NCBI GenBank assembly: GCA_020310875.1
Contig: CM035438.1
Location: forward strand, 95,988,205 to 96,052,204
Reading direction: 5' to 3'
Source of the DNA: Ceratopteris richardii
Taxonomy: Eukaryota > Streptophyta > Polypodiopsida > Polypodiales > Pteridaceae
Length of the DNA: 64,000 nucleotides
Position numbers and translations under genes: made by a program. Numbering within the stretch: position 1 is the first letter of the stretch; the number at the start of each line of letters is the position of its first letter. The notes beneath the pieces were generated by a model, which saw only the letters and a list, made by a program, of their open reading frames with translations, searched no databases and had not been told where the DNA came from. Shown here piece by piece: positions 21,798 through 33,767 of this stretch.

Positions 21798-24700
21798 TTA
21801 CAAATTTGGGTCGGGGGGTTTATTACAAGTCTTAGGCTGCCAAATGCAGTGGATGGCTTTTGTTCTTGGTTTCGTAGAGACTCAAGAGAGCTTTATAGGT
21901 GTATCGGCTTGAAAATGAGGCTTTTTAGGGACACATTTACAAGCGATTATGTTCGTGCTCATGGGCCTTGGTGTGTTCCTGAGTGTTGGAAACGAGTGAA
22001 TGCTGGCTGCGCGAGTGAATGGGTTACGCTGTATCGGTTGTGGCTTCGGCGTAGCTATTTGCACCCGCAAGCAAGCCTTAGGCACCCAAATTTGTCTTGA
22101 TTGTGGGCTAGCCTTCATCGACTTCTTGGGCACCCAAATAGTTTTCACGTTAGCAGAAGAATTTCTGAAAGACTTCTTATTAGTGTCGTGTTGTTGGTTA
22201 CTAATAAGAGGCTTTGCCCGTGTGGTTGGCATGAGTGCAACCGGGTGTTCGCCTTTCCGCACCCACACTTGGTTCACTTGCTGAGACATTTTGCTGCGCA
22301 GGTACTTTTGATCTCCGACATAGGTAGTACCCTGCTTCTTCTGTCTTTGATCCACCTTTGGTTGCTGCCTCCTTCTGGCCTTTGGAAAAGAAGGGAGTTC
22401 CGTTGCATCCCTGACTCCTTTGTTGAGAATATCATTCCTCTGCAACACATAGTTTTGGACAAGAACAGCATGGTCAACTTCATGTGCACCCCTGGAGGGA
22501 CCAGGAGTCTGTGCCTTTCCTAGTTCCTTGAGTGTTCCATTATCTAACTCTACTGTAATTCGACTATGATTGACCCATACCTGAAGAAGTCCACTTCTTA
22601 GGTTTAAGTTAACTGCTTGGTCATAGATCCAGTCTTGACCCAAGACAAGAGGTTCAGTGAGATCCTCATCTTGACACACTAGTACTTTAACTGTCATTGC
22701 CTCATCATGAATGTAGAGGGGAAGTTCCACCTCGCCCATGCAAGGGGTTTCCACGCCTCCCAATCCTATGAGATATGCTTCCACAGGATTGACAGTCAAC
22801 TGCAACTCTTGACAGTAAGACAATTTAACAGCACTAGTGGCTGCACCTGAGTCAATCAAGGCTCTTACGGTCCTTGCACTCTTTCCTTGTCCTATATCTA
22901 AGGTTATGAAAGGACGTCGATCAGTTATCCTATGTGAGCTTGCACATGAAACTTCACACATAGCCATGTCATATCTTTGATCTGCATATGCATCTTGCCT
23001 AGGGTGCTCTCTACCTTGTCTTCTTAATTTCATTCTCCGGATGCGCTCGAGGGCTTCTGCTTGAGCTTCTTCTCGAATTCGCTTTTCTTCCTCTTTGCGT
23101 TTCTTAGCAGTGTTGAGTCGACTTAGCATTTCCTCCGTGAGAGGTTCCTGATACAACTTGACTCTGCATCCGCTAATATAGTTTGGGAGAACATCACCTT
23201 CTAATGTGGCTAATTGCACAGCTCCACTTGTGGAATTCCTATTAATGATCATGGGTCCGTAGCCTCTCTTTTCTAGCTTCCTTGCGTGTTGTTTCAGTGT
23301 GTAGACTAAAACTAGATCTCCTGCTTTCAAACCCTTATCCTTCACATGGGCATCAAAGTATGCCTTCTGTCTCTTCTTAGCTGCATATATCCCTGCGGCT
23401 GCTCTCAGTCTTGTTTCTCCTAATCGTTCAAGGTCAAAAAGTCTAGAGGAGAGTTCATGACCCGTCCATTCATGCTCTTGTGCTACTCTCAATGTAGGAA
23501 TCAAGAAGTCCAAGGGTAGCACAGCGTTTTGGCCAAATACCATCTGAAAGGGTGTGGCTTGGAGTACCGTTTTATAGGCGACTCGGTATGCCCAAACAGC
23601 ATGGTGTAGCTGTTTGTCCCAATCAGAGCGTTTAGTGTTCACTAATTTTGTCAGTACATTGCATAAGATCTTGTTAGTGCTCTCAGCTTGTCCATTAGCT
23701 TGAGGGTGATAGGGGGCAGACTTCTTATGTATTACCAAGAATTCTTGGAGTAGATTTTCAATCACTTCGTTCAAGAAGTGAGTGCTTCTATCACTTACTA
23801 GCTCTATAGGTAGCCCATATCTTGTGAATACATTTTCAAACAAGAATTTAGCAGTTGTCTGAGCGTCATTCTTTGTCGTAGCTTTTACCTCTACCCACTT
23901 AGTTAGATAGTCTGTTGCAACAATGATATATTCCGCATGAGAACCCTTAGCTGGGGGATTAATAGGACCTACAAAGTCTATTCTCCACTTAGAAAATGCG
24001 CGTCTACCCATCATAGGTTTCAATGGCATCTCATCTTTACGTATAGGATACTGAGTTCGTTGACAGACGTCACACCGTTTCACATAGGTATGTGCATCCA
24101 TGTGAAGGGTCGGCCACCAGAAGCCCGCAAATAGTATTGCCTTGATCACCCGATCTGGTCCAAAGTGTCCTCCTGCTACACCTTGGTGAGCAGTTTCCAA
24201 GATCTTAAGATATTCACTTTCGTGGACACATAGTCTTAAGTAACCATCTTTACCACGCTTATATAGATTATCACCAATGAGTGAGTAATCCCGGGCTTCT
24301 TGTTCTAGACTCCTTTTCCTAGCCAGAGTCATGTCTGGAGGGAATGTGTTTGTCCTCAGGAAGGATACTAGAGGTTCGCTCCAATATGGCACAATGGATA
24401 CTTGATAAAGAGTGGCGTGTTCCACAGGTGGTTTAGTGCAGCAGATTGGGCATTCCTTGCACAACTTTTGGACATCAGCTTCCATAGTTGGCCAATGTAC
24501 TCCGAGTCTCTTTAGGGTCTGTAAAGTTCGTTGCTTTGAGTAGTGTTGCTCCAACGCACCTACATGTGCTAATTGCAACCAATTAGCGTACTCATCCTCT
24601 TCTACGCAACAAGCCAAGATTCCTTGATCTGTGTGCTTGTACATGCTTCCTGCCATGATGTGGTACTTTTGGGCTTTTACAACCTCTCTATTCCGTGTGT

Positions 24701-25226
24701 TCACCACTGGATGGTTAGGCCTGTATGTCAATACTGGTGCCAATGGCCTAGCCCACTGCGGTACAACTTCCAAATTAAACAAGTAAGCATTAGGAAGGTC
24801 ATCTGATACTCCTTGTGGGGCTTCTCCCGATGTGAGCCTAGAGAGATGATCTGCTCTTAAATGAGTCCTACCTTTCCTTACCACAACCTCAAAGTAATAT
24901 TCCATGAGCAACTGAAACCATCTCACTAATCTTCCTGTATTGCATGGTTTGTTTACGAGGTATAGCAATGCCTGATGATCAGTAAAAAATTTAAACTTAT
25001 TTGCAAGCAAATAGTGTCTAAATTTCTTAACTGCATATACCATGCCTAATCCTTCTCGCTCTGTAGTGGTGTAATTCCGTTCAGCCGCATTCAATTGTCT
25101 ACTGGCATAGGCAATTGGAAGATCCATATTACCTTCACCAGTAGGTTGTGCAAGCACACATCCAATAGCATAATTGGATGCATCCACATGAACATGGAAA
25201 GGCTTATTCCAATCTGGTGTGGTCAA
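21798..25226 (-). pseudogene. Gag-pol of element C: RNase H, tandem H2C2, integrase core, second retropepsin-like domain, tail
   Basis: Open from 25226 to a TGA at 21882; the frame then continues about 28 codons to the likely native TAA at 21798. Domains in order: RNase H (HVHVDASNYAIG, FFTDHQALLYLV), first H2C2 (ending CKECPICC), second H2C2 (CDVCQRTQ), integrase core (DFVGPINPPAKGSH, VSDRSTHF, NGQAES), basic linker, and the second retropepsin-like domain (RALIDSGAATSAV near 22831-22860; VLGQDWIYDQ near 22621-22650). The tail repeats QVWVRKG, TIWVPKKS and QIWVPKAC. Note VSDRS where the other copies have VSDRG, a change next to the catalytic aspartate. Confidence 0.87.
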
Positions 25227-25310
25227 GATTGGTGCTGAACATAATCTTCGTTTAAGCTCTTGGAAGGAATTCTCACATTCATCCGTCCACTCAAAGTTAG
25301 TCAGAAGTCC

Positions 25311-27443
25311 CTACATGGGCTTTGCAATGACAGCATACATGTGTATAAATCGTCGGTAATAACCACAATGCCCCATGAAAGCTTGTACTTCCTTGACATT
25401 CTTTGGCCTAGGTAGCTCTGCTATAGCTCTCAGTTTCTCTTCATCAGTAGATATGCCATTCTTTGACACTATGTGTCCTAGAATCTTGCCTTGCCTTACC
25501 ATAAAAACGCACTTTTCTGGGTTCAGGCAGACTTGATATTCTCTACATTTGTCAAAGATTTGTCTGAGCTCAGGGATATGGGTTTGTCTAATGTTGGAAT
25601 GAGCACAAAGATCATCAACATAGACCTCTAAACTCTTCCTCAGGAACTCCTTAAACACATGGCACATCAGCCTCTGGAAGGTAGCTGGTGCATTGGTAAG
25701 CCCAAATGGCATTACTCTAAAGGCAAAAATGCCCCATTCTGTGGCAAAAGCCATTTTATGCTGATCCTCTGGAGCTATGGCTACTTGATTGTAACCCGAA
25801 AATCCATCAAGGAAGCTGTACACTTCCTTGCCTGCCACTCTTTCTAAGAGATGTTCTGTGATGGGAAGCGGATAGTTATCTCGAATCGTGGCCGCATTAA
25901 CCTTTTTCAAGTTAATGCATACGCGCAGCTTTCCATTCTTCTTGGGCACCACTACGATGGGGGATACCCATTCAGTGTGCTCAATTTCATAGATAAATCC
26001 AGCTTCAACCAGTCTATCTATCTCTTCTTTGATCTTAGCAGCATAATTATCGTTATATGTATAGGGCTTTTGCTTAGAGGGTTTGGCATCTGAAGTCATG
26101 GGGATGGTGTGTGAGCATATGTCAGGGTCAACACCTTTCATATCCTTGTAACTCCAAGCGAATACATCTCTGTATTCTCTTAGCAAGGCAATTAACGCAT
26201 GCTCTTCTTCTTTTGTTAGGTCATGGCCTATGTACGTGCATCTCTCCTCTCCTTCTTCTAGGGCCACTACTATTTTCTTGGTGGTTTCTTTGTTATCATA
26301 GGCCTCTCCTGATTGTGCCTCTCGTTTCGGCATTCTTATCATGACTCTCCTGTCGTCTATCTCATACTTCTTAAAATTTTCTAGAACCTCAAACAAAGAT
26401 TCTTCCTCTTCTGGTGAGACTTCTCTCTTCTTTCGTTTCCTCCCTTCTTCCTTCGGGGTCACATGTGTCGCTAATCTTACATCATTTGTAAGCTCTCCAT
26501 GCCTCTGGGGTTGAAATTCTATTTCATGGAAGTATTCTTCATCTGATGCAAATGGTGGGTCCATGATGATTGACTCTAGATCGGAGTCACTTGCATCCTC
26601 AAATGCATCAGGGCTTGGGTCGCATTCTTCTAGAACTGCCTCTCCCATGATTGGCTCTATGGAGAAGATTGAAATGTCATAGCCATCCTCATCACAGTGA
26701 GGTGTCCATTGTTCTTCATTGATGGCTACGTCCATGGTTGCTAAAATTTTTGCCCAGCCATGGGGTTCAAATTCCTCATCAGGAAAAACTATAGGTGCAT
26801 AGGCTGGGTCTTGAATTGATCTATGTGTTTCTTTCGCACCTATCTCTCTAGCTTTCTCTCTCTTCTCTTCTTCTATTGCTACTTTGCACATCCATAAGTG
26901 AGTGTCTTCATGCATCCACGAGGATCCAGACCCTATGGAATGCACCGATTCAGTATCATCTTTGGCTCTATGGATGGGATTCCATTGGATGGGAGGGACA
27001 TCTCGATGAGAGTAATCTTTGAGATTTACTTTGGTTGTAACACCTAAGTGCTGCAGATACAAGGAGTTGGTTCCCCAGTCCTGTACCACTTGCAACTGTC
27101 GCATAAATGGTCTTCCCAAAATCATCTCATAGGCATGATTTTTGCTGAAGTCACATATGGCAAATGTATGCTCAAACTCGACACCACAGGTGGTGAGAGT
27201 TATTCCTTCTAGCAATCCTAAGGGTCTCTCAATATGACCATCGGCCATCTGTAGTTTCATTCTCGTTGGCCTGAGTGCTGGCTTGCCCCAACGCTTCCAT
27301 AGGGAAGTAGTGGCAATTGCAACTCCTGCACCTGAGTCCAAAATTGCCTTGGTGGTGTACTCCTGGTAGGTGATGGGAAGATAGGTGTTCTCTTCTTCAC
27401 CTTCACACATATCTCTTATCTTATCCAAGGGAATTTCTGGCAC
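25311..27443 (-). pseudogene. Gag-pol of element C: first retropepsin and reverse transcriptase
   Basis: 710-codon open stretch. PR1: AILDSGAGVAIATTS, ADGHIERPLGL, MILGRPFMRQL. A long acidic linker follows, then RT with VVVPKKNGKLRVCINLK, YPLPITEHLLERV, FLDGFSGYNQ, MPFGLTNAPATFQ and YVDDL (25608-25622). It is closed upstream by TAG (27558) and ends with TAG at 25311-25313, at a tyrosine codon in E. RT similarity to family 1 is high, showing that the two families are sister lineages although their LTRs do not align. Confidence 0.88.
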
Positions 27444-27557
27444 TGTCCTATGGGATCCTACCTGGGAACGAGGTTTGGCTATTTCTGGTACTTGTTTGGC
27501 GACATGTTTCCATAATTCAGGTCTAACCTTGAGTAGCTCTTCTAACTTGAGATTGCA

Positions 27558-28702
27558 CTACACGTTAGTGTTCTTCACTACCTCTGTGTTCCTAGGTATG
27601 ACTGAATCTTTGTTTCTTACCATGACTGTAGGTGCTCTCATACAGGTGGACCTTGCTTCCCATGGGCATGTGAAATGGGGTAGTTCCTGTAAAGAATTAG
27701 ACTCGAAGTCTAATCTTTCTTGAGGTTGGGTACTTTCCTGCTCTCCATAAATGGATGGGATGTCTTGTGGGAATTGGTCATGTGCCTCATCCACAAGTTC
27801 AATGGGAGGAGGGACTTCACTTTCCTTAGCCCACTTGTCTTCTTGAATCTCTCGTAGGAATTTTGGTGTAAATCGATTCATAGAAGATGATGTGTCTGGC
27901 TCCGTAGAGTTAGGCACATAGGCTTCAGACACATAGGCTTCTTGGGCAGGAATGATCACTTGCCTTGCCCTTGTGTTGAAAGGCAGGTTCCTTTTGTGAT
28001 TGTGCCATTAGATTCTCTATTCTTTCTAGGGAGGGGGGGTTGTCTGGTTCAGTGGCATTGGCCACATAAACTTTTGATGGGGAATGGGTCATGTTTTTGC
28101 TTGCTTTCTCCCTTTCTTGATTTTTTTTCTTCCTTGGCAGATCTTGCGACTATGCTCTCTAACTTCTCTAGAAGTCCATCCAAGTGTAATTGCTCCTTGG
28201 CTGAGCCCGAGTAATTGAAAAGGCGGCTGGCTTCAAACATTGTCTGAGCCAATGCGACCATCTTCGCGCAATACTTGGTTCTTTCTATCTCTAGGTCAGC
28301 TCTAGGGTAACACTTGTCATGATCCGTGACATTTGGCCCTTCTTGGATTCTGGCCTGATATGCTTTAAGCATCATGTCTATATCTTCAGGAGTGGGATCA
28401 GCTAATACTGATCCTACTTTAGGGGGTGGTGGAATCATATGAGGTGGGTTGGAAGGTGGCGGTTTGGATGGCGATGGGAATGGTGGTGGTGGGATAGTGT
28501 GAGAGGGAGGTTGAGATGTGAGTTCAGTTATCCTGGCTTTGGTTTCTCTTATGCTTTCCTCAAGTTCACTCATCTTCTTAGCCCATTGTCTTTTCATTCT
28601 TTCCCGACTATCTTTCCACGCTCTAGTCCTTTTCTTTGTTATGCTCTCGGTTTCACTAGCCTCTGGGTTCTTATCCTGGTTTACTCCTTGGTTCTGCTGC
28701 AA
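27558..28702 (-). pseudogene. Gag-pol of element C: gag to protease linker, frameshifted
   Basis: Two open parts in different frames (28049-28702 and 27558-27959) with at least one, possibly two, indels between 27960 and 28060. The first part is basic and then proline-rich (RTRAWKDSRERMKRQW, PPPFPSPSKPPPSNPP). The second has EAYVSEAYVPNSTEP, which aligns with the 5' end of what remains of element E (62815). No catalytic motif is expected here. A TAG at 28706 separates it from gag and a TAG at 27558 from PR1. Confidence 0.7.
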
Positions 28703-28705
28703 TGC

Positions 28706-30325
28706 CTAAGCTCTAGTCACTACCTGCACGGGAGTAGTGGAAGTGACACTTCCTGTGGAATCTACCACTAACCCAATAACGTTGATAGGAGTGATTTTTG
28801 GCATATTATTGGGGTTCTTTGGGCAATCTCGAATGAGATGCTCTTTTCCACAATCTTGGCAAAAGCCTTGGATCGTCATTGACTGAGTTTGTGTAGGTGG
28901 AGGTAAGGGACAATCACGAATGAGGTGATCTCCTTGGCATCTGTAGCACGGTCCTCTTGGGAATGGAGGTCTTACTTGCCTAGGTTGAGGTCTAAGATTG
29001 GGGTTTGCATACATGAAGTTTGTGTAATCTGACTCCCAACTAGGTTCATTTGGCTCTTCGCTGTAATAGGACTCACCATGTTCTCGAGACTGCATGTAGT
29101 ACGCCTGGGGACTATCAACATGTGTAGAATCAAAGCTATGGTCACTCGGGTCACTTTCAGAAAGCAAGGGTGTTACAGGGACTATAGCTCTATTCAGGTT
29201 TTCTTCTGCAACAGCATACTTTACCGGAATCACATTAGCTGGGGCAGGGGGTTGTTGAGCTAACACAGGCTGAGGCCTTTGTTGGTTTTGGTATGGTTGC
29301 TGATAAGGTTGTTGTGGCCTGCCATATGGTTGTGGAGGGTACGGGTTCTGGTATCTTCCCTGCTGAGGGTATGGCTGAGGGTAGGGTTGCCTAACAGCCT
29401 GCTTATTGTAGGGGCAGTCTTGCGCTGTGTGATTTGTGTATCTCCGTTCTATGGTGCAGTACTGGCTACTAGGATTTACTTGGGGTTGAGCCATAATGGG
29501 ACATACATTCGCCATGTGGTCGCCACCACAAGTATAGCACCTTTTCACAGGGGCAAACCTTGGGATTTGTTTGCTAGTTACACCTAATTTCTGAGCTACT
29601 TTCTCTGCAAGTTCCTCGATTGATGTGGATTGCGTGGAAGAGAGGCTTGAGGCACTATCCGAATCTTTGTATATCTTAGCAAGCTCTAGCTCCTCCCCTA
29701 GGTTATCCTCAATGTCAATACACATGCGTACACACTCTTCTATGGTCCTAGGGTCTTTCAAGTACACATATGATCTTAATTTGGTACTTAGCAATCCATC
29801 CAAGAATAAGGCTACTTGCTTAGCTGGTGTAGGTAGCTCCGAAACAGGGCATCTTTCTAAGTATTGCCTAAATCTTCTTCTTGCAAGTCTCACGGTTTCT
29901 TGAGGGGTTTGCTTGAAGTTGTGAATCAGCGAGGAGGTATTATGCCTTATGCCACTCTTAGAGAATTCGATAATGAAAGCCTCTAGGAGTTGGTCTATGC
30001 TCCTGAACTGCCTCTCATTTAGTGGTTGAAACCATGTCAGGGCAGTGTTCCTAAGGGTCAGACCAAAGGCATTGTATTGCATGAATAGATCCTCCACTTG
30101 TTCTGCCCTCAGGACTTGCCTAAACTCAGCCACATGATCATATGGATCTCCAGTGCCATCGAAGTAGTTCTTCATGGACTTAACTAGCTGAGTTGGTCTC
30201 AAAGTCCTTGTGTGCTCTCTGGGTCGTGGTAGAGGGAACTCATCCGCATTTCTTTGATTCCTGTGAGCTCTAAGTATCTCAGGTTCTACTCTATTTGTTT
30301 CCGTCCTCGTTCTTTCTCTGCCCAT
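28706..30325 (-). pseudogene. Gag core and zinc knuckles of element C
   Basis: 539-codon stretch with the Retrotrans_gag core (MKNYFDGTGDPYDHVAEF through MCIDIEDNLGEEL) and zinc knuckles CYTCGGDHMANVC, CYRCQGDHLIRDC and CQDCGKEHLIRDC, all CX2CX3HX4C, plus a degenerate fourth (CTIERRYTNHTAQDC). Tyr/Pro/Gln-rich sequence separates the first two. The frame matches the N-terminal piece upstream, from which it is separated by a TGA at 30395. It ends at TAG 28706. Confidence 0.85.
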
Positions 30326-30394
30326 TGGGTTGGCAAAGCTTACTTCCGGCCTTTCTCTATGTCTGTCTCTTTGAGTTCCATGAGCTTGGGATGT

Positions 30395-31210
30395 TCAAGC
30401 TCCAGGGTGACCATAGGATACATTCGATCTTGGTTGGGGGAAAACGAATTCACCCTTCCAAGTGTAAGCATGCCTATCATTTTCCGTAACCACAAAGATC
30501 CTTTCCGAAGCGTGATCTAAGTAGGTCACTCTACTTGGGCTATCAGGATCCTTAAACTCATAGATCATAATTGTTCCTATATCAGTTGGCTGATCAGATT
30601 TGTACCTCCAAAAGGCTTCGTCAGTCTCTCGATTGAGAAGCAGATCTATGCTCTTGTTGTCTTGGGGAACCCACTCAGGTGTGATAATCCTAGTGAGAAC
30701 AGATTTGCCTCGGGGGGTTCTAGGTTCTACACCCATGTTTCCTTGTTCCAAATCACCTAATTCCGCTTCTGAGATTACATTCCCAAATTCATCTGGCCTA
30801 TCTGGGTGACTGGTGACCACGTATATGGTTCCTTCTTTGTCCAAGTATGCTCCGTTTTCAAACTTGACAGCTGGGTGCTCTAGTCCAATGGATTGATCAG
30901 GACTCTTAATCTGGACCACGGATCTTCCTAGGCCGTCCTCATAGATGCTAGCACCTAATCGGTTGGTCCTAAGGTATTCCAACTGTGTTTTGTAAGGGCC
31001 TTCTACTCTGTGCAAGTATGGCACTCCTGAACTTCCCGTAGGTCTGTCCATGCCTTGAGACATCTCTGATTCACTGGTATCAGAGCTAGGGTAATGCGAG
31101 TGGTGACTCAACTGCTGGGCCCAAGACCTTGCAGTGTGATTGACACTAGCCTCTGAAGACCTAAGGCTTCGTCTCTCTCTTACTAGGTGTCGTCCTGATC
31201 TAAGGTTCAT
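30395..31210 (-). pseudogene. Gag N-terminal region of element C
   Basis: Begins at the ATG at 31210 with MNLRSGRHLVRERRSLRSS; the MNLRSGR start is shared with family 1 and resembles the LRSG starts of Athila-type gags. The 271-codon segment ends with TGA at 30395-30397, after which the same frame goes on to the gag core. No known domain in this part. Confidence 0.8.
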
Positions 31211-32469
31211 ATGCCTAACTGATTAACCCAATTTTTTTTCCAGGTACAACCACGTTTCTGAGTCCTTTTGTATCGGTTACTTGGTTCTTTTTATGTTGAT
31301 TATCGTGTTTATACTCTTGTCTGATATCACTTCGTCAGGAATACTTGAGTTTAATTTCGCACTTTAGTTTGGTCGTTTCACGTTAGGTTCTTTTCCTTTT
31401 AAGGTTGTCGTTCGCACACACACAGGTTATTTCTTGACTTGCACTTGATTTCTTAGATAGTCTTTGATTTATCTCGTGCCTATCGTTGCCTAGAATTACT
31501 TCTAACACTACCCGCACTTAGCCTAAACTAAGAATTGACAGAGGGTGTTGCGGGTTTTCCAACCTTGAGTTCCTTTCCTTGTATTGTTGCCCTGGTGTGC
31601 CCAGGACGCGTGTTCCCAAGCCTGCACTTACTCTTGCCTTGCGTACCCTTCGCTGCTCTCAAAGGACCTGTAAAAGGCCCACTGTTAGCTCAAGACTTAA
31701 ATTCAAAAGACAGAACCAATCACTTTCATTCATGTAACACCTCACCAATTTGCACTATGACTTTTTGGACACAACTCTAGAGATCCCTGACTTTTGTTCC
31801 CCCTGGGTATGGTCAACTTCAAAATACCCTATCTAATATTGCTGAGCTTAATTTAACCGTAACCAGTCAATGTTTTTGTTGTACTCCCTGCGAGCTTTCC
31901 AACAAAACAAAAATCACGGCAAACGGATTTCGTATGAGAAAGTTATGCCAGTTCAGGGTTTTGGGGCTAAAACAGGATTAAACTAGGTTAACAGGCGAAC
32001 AGGAATTCTCGAGTTACTTGGGTTATGCCCTCGCAATGCAATGTTACAACCTAGTGTTTGTCCCACACTTGGCCAAAATTTAGACCATTATTCTTGCCTT
32101 AAAAATTTGACCTAATTTGCCCTTCTAACGTGTTCGCAAAGTCTGTCGGTCGCGATTGACAGGTCAGTCGCGATCGACCTGTCGATCGCGATTGACAGGT
32201 CCGTCGTGGCTGTCAGTCGCGATTGACTGGTCAGTCGCGATTGACAAGGGTTACGAAAAGTCAATCAGTCGTGGTCAAAGGATCGTTGACTCTGTCAGTC
32301 GCGATTGATGGGTCGATCGCGATGGACAGGTCGGTCACGAGGGTCTGTCCGTCGTGGTCAAACAGTCGTTGACTGTGTCGGTCGCGATTGAGAGAGTCGT
32401 CGGGGCTGTCAATCGTGGTCAAACAGTTGTTGACTGTGTCGGTCGTGATTGATGAGTCGATCGTGATTG
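31211..32469 (-). other. Leader (5' UTR) of element C, gag-proximal part
   Basis: Non-coding sequence between the gag ATG and the insertion point of B. The first 900 bp show no feature I can name. From 32146 the TCGCGATTGAC array begins. The leader resumes beyond B at 49409-50069. Confidence 0.65.
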
Positions 32470-32474
32470 ATGAC
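32146..32474. repeat. GTCGCGATTGAC repeat array in the leader of C, left half
   Basis: At least eight imperfect units of the form [GT]C[AG][GA]TCGCGAT[TC]GA plus GTGGTCAA variants. The palindromic core TCGCGA recurs. It is interrupted by element B and continues at 49404-49600 with a last unit at 49695-49714. Confidence 0.8.
32470..32474. repeat. Target site duplication of element B, left copy
   Basis: ATGAC directly before the LTR edge TGTTGACC; the second copy is at 49404-49408, directly after the LTR edge GCAACA. Confidence 0.92.
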
Positions 32475-33366
32475 TGTTGACCTAAGCTTCAACTTAGGGA
32501 CTTGCGGAGAAAGAGACTGTACCTCAATCCCCTCACAAGTGCATATAGTGGGGATACACGCTTTTAATTTATCAATCCGAAGAGTATACTAACCTAACCG
32601 AGTGTATGAGGACATGCAAATGCGTAATGGTCAAAGCAAAAGTATTACTCAAAAGTGAAAATGAGGAAAACACTTATCCTAACAAGCTTCAACTGTAGGT
32701 CAAGACGAAACGATACTTGGTGCAGCAGCCGTCAGTATTTTGGACTTTTCTCCTAGCTCCGAGCTCCAAACATAGCGAATAGCATATGCGTTTCGAAGCT
32801 CTCGAGAAGACGCATCCAATGGCAGTGGTTTCACGCAATTCCGACACTCCTACTTCAAGTTATGACAGAAATACTGAATCGCGGGAATACTTTCCTACAC
32901 TTCAGCACCTCCTACACCTCGCACACACCTCTCCTACAGCCAAGAAACACTCTCAAGGATAGATCACACTCACAATCACTCTTTCCAAGCAATACACATG
33001 CATACAAGCTCACGAAGAAGAAGATGAAGAGGGAAGAAGACACAAATTCGAATTTCTGTGCACTCTATTCTCACAATGGCAAAAAGTTCTTTACAAAGAG
33101 TCACAATTGACTTATATACTAGTGCCCTAAAAATGGTCCTTTCACACAAGTGACCGGCACTTTATTCCCTAAGAGCTAATTTCCTACTATTTTACATGGA
33201 TGAGCTTCTATTCGTCTATGGGAATGCATCTAGAGGACTCCTCTAGTGCCTTTACAAGGGAAATATATTACAAAAATGAATATGTTACAAAAATATTTGG
33301 TCCAAATTGGAAAAATTTTGGGGCCCGTCTTTTTCTCTGCTTTGTGCGCTCTTCGACTCTGCAACA
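32475..33366 (-). repeat. 3' LTR of element B, 892 bp
   Basis: Plus-strand edges TGTTGACC and CTGCAACA (TGTT...AACA inverted ends). Sense TATATAAG at 33111-33118. An 82-codon plus-strand frame inside it (32862-33110) has no recognisable content and is repeated in the other LTR only because the LTRs are identical there. Confidence 0.93.
33111..33118 (-). promoter_or_regulatory. TATA box of the B 3' LTR
   Basis: Sense strand TATATAAG about 250 nt from the sense 5' end of the LTR, a normal U3 position. Confidence 0.5.
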
Positions 33367-33380
33367 CTCTCCCCCTCTTC
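33367..33380 (-). other. Polypurine tract of element B
   Basis: Sense strand GAAGAGGGGGAGAG directly upstream of the 3' LTR; the same tract adjoins the A/D LTR with one change. Confidence 0.85.
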
Positions 33381-33767
33381 GCCTCTGTCGTCCCTTGACA
33401 GACTTCGCTTCCTTTGACAGACTTTGCTTCGCGCACGCGCCCTGTGGTCAGTATTGTCTGCAGTTGAACAGACATGCAGATTCGATGGCCTTCTTGATTC
33501 AAGCTCTACAACTCGAGAGCCTGATGTAGTCGCCTTGCCTGTTGACTTGGGTTGCCACGCACGCCACCAGTGACTAGGAATGTGCTATTCTTAGTCACCC
33601 TCTTCAACTTTTCAGCCTCTACCCCTTTCTAACTTTTGGCACTACTTTGATGTTTGAAAAATCCACTCCTCTGGACCCTGGGGTTTAGCTTTGTGGCCTG
33701 GTGCGTGCCCTTGCGGGGCTTCCTGCAGAGATATATCTTTACATTTGTCTGATCTTCAAATTGCCTT
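33381..33767 (-). other. 3' UTR of element B between ORF2 and polypurine tract
   Basis: About 390 bp without a gene. It contains a short GC-rich inverted repeat (GCCCTTGCGGGGC, near 33706) that is present twice in the D remnant. Otherwise I see nothing in it. Confidence 0.6.

Noticed and set aside
32146..32474. TCGCGATTGAC units as a CRISPR array
   Set aside because: Units are imperfect and irregularly spaced with no unique spacers of constant size, in a plant retroelement leader.
32862..33110. 82-codon plus-strand frame in the B LTR, repeated at 48899-49147
   Set aside because: Both copies are simply the two LTRs; antisense to the element, no domain, and not kept in the related A LTR.
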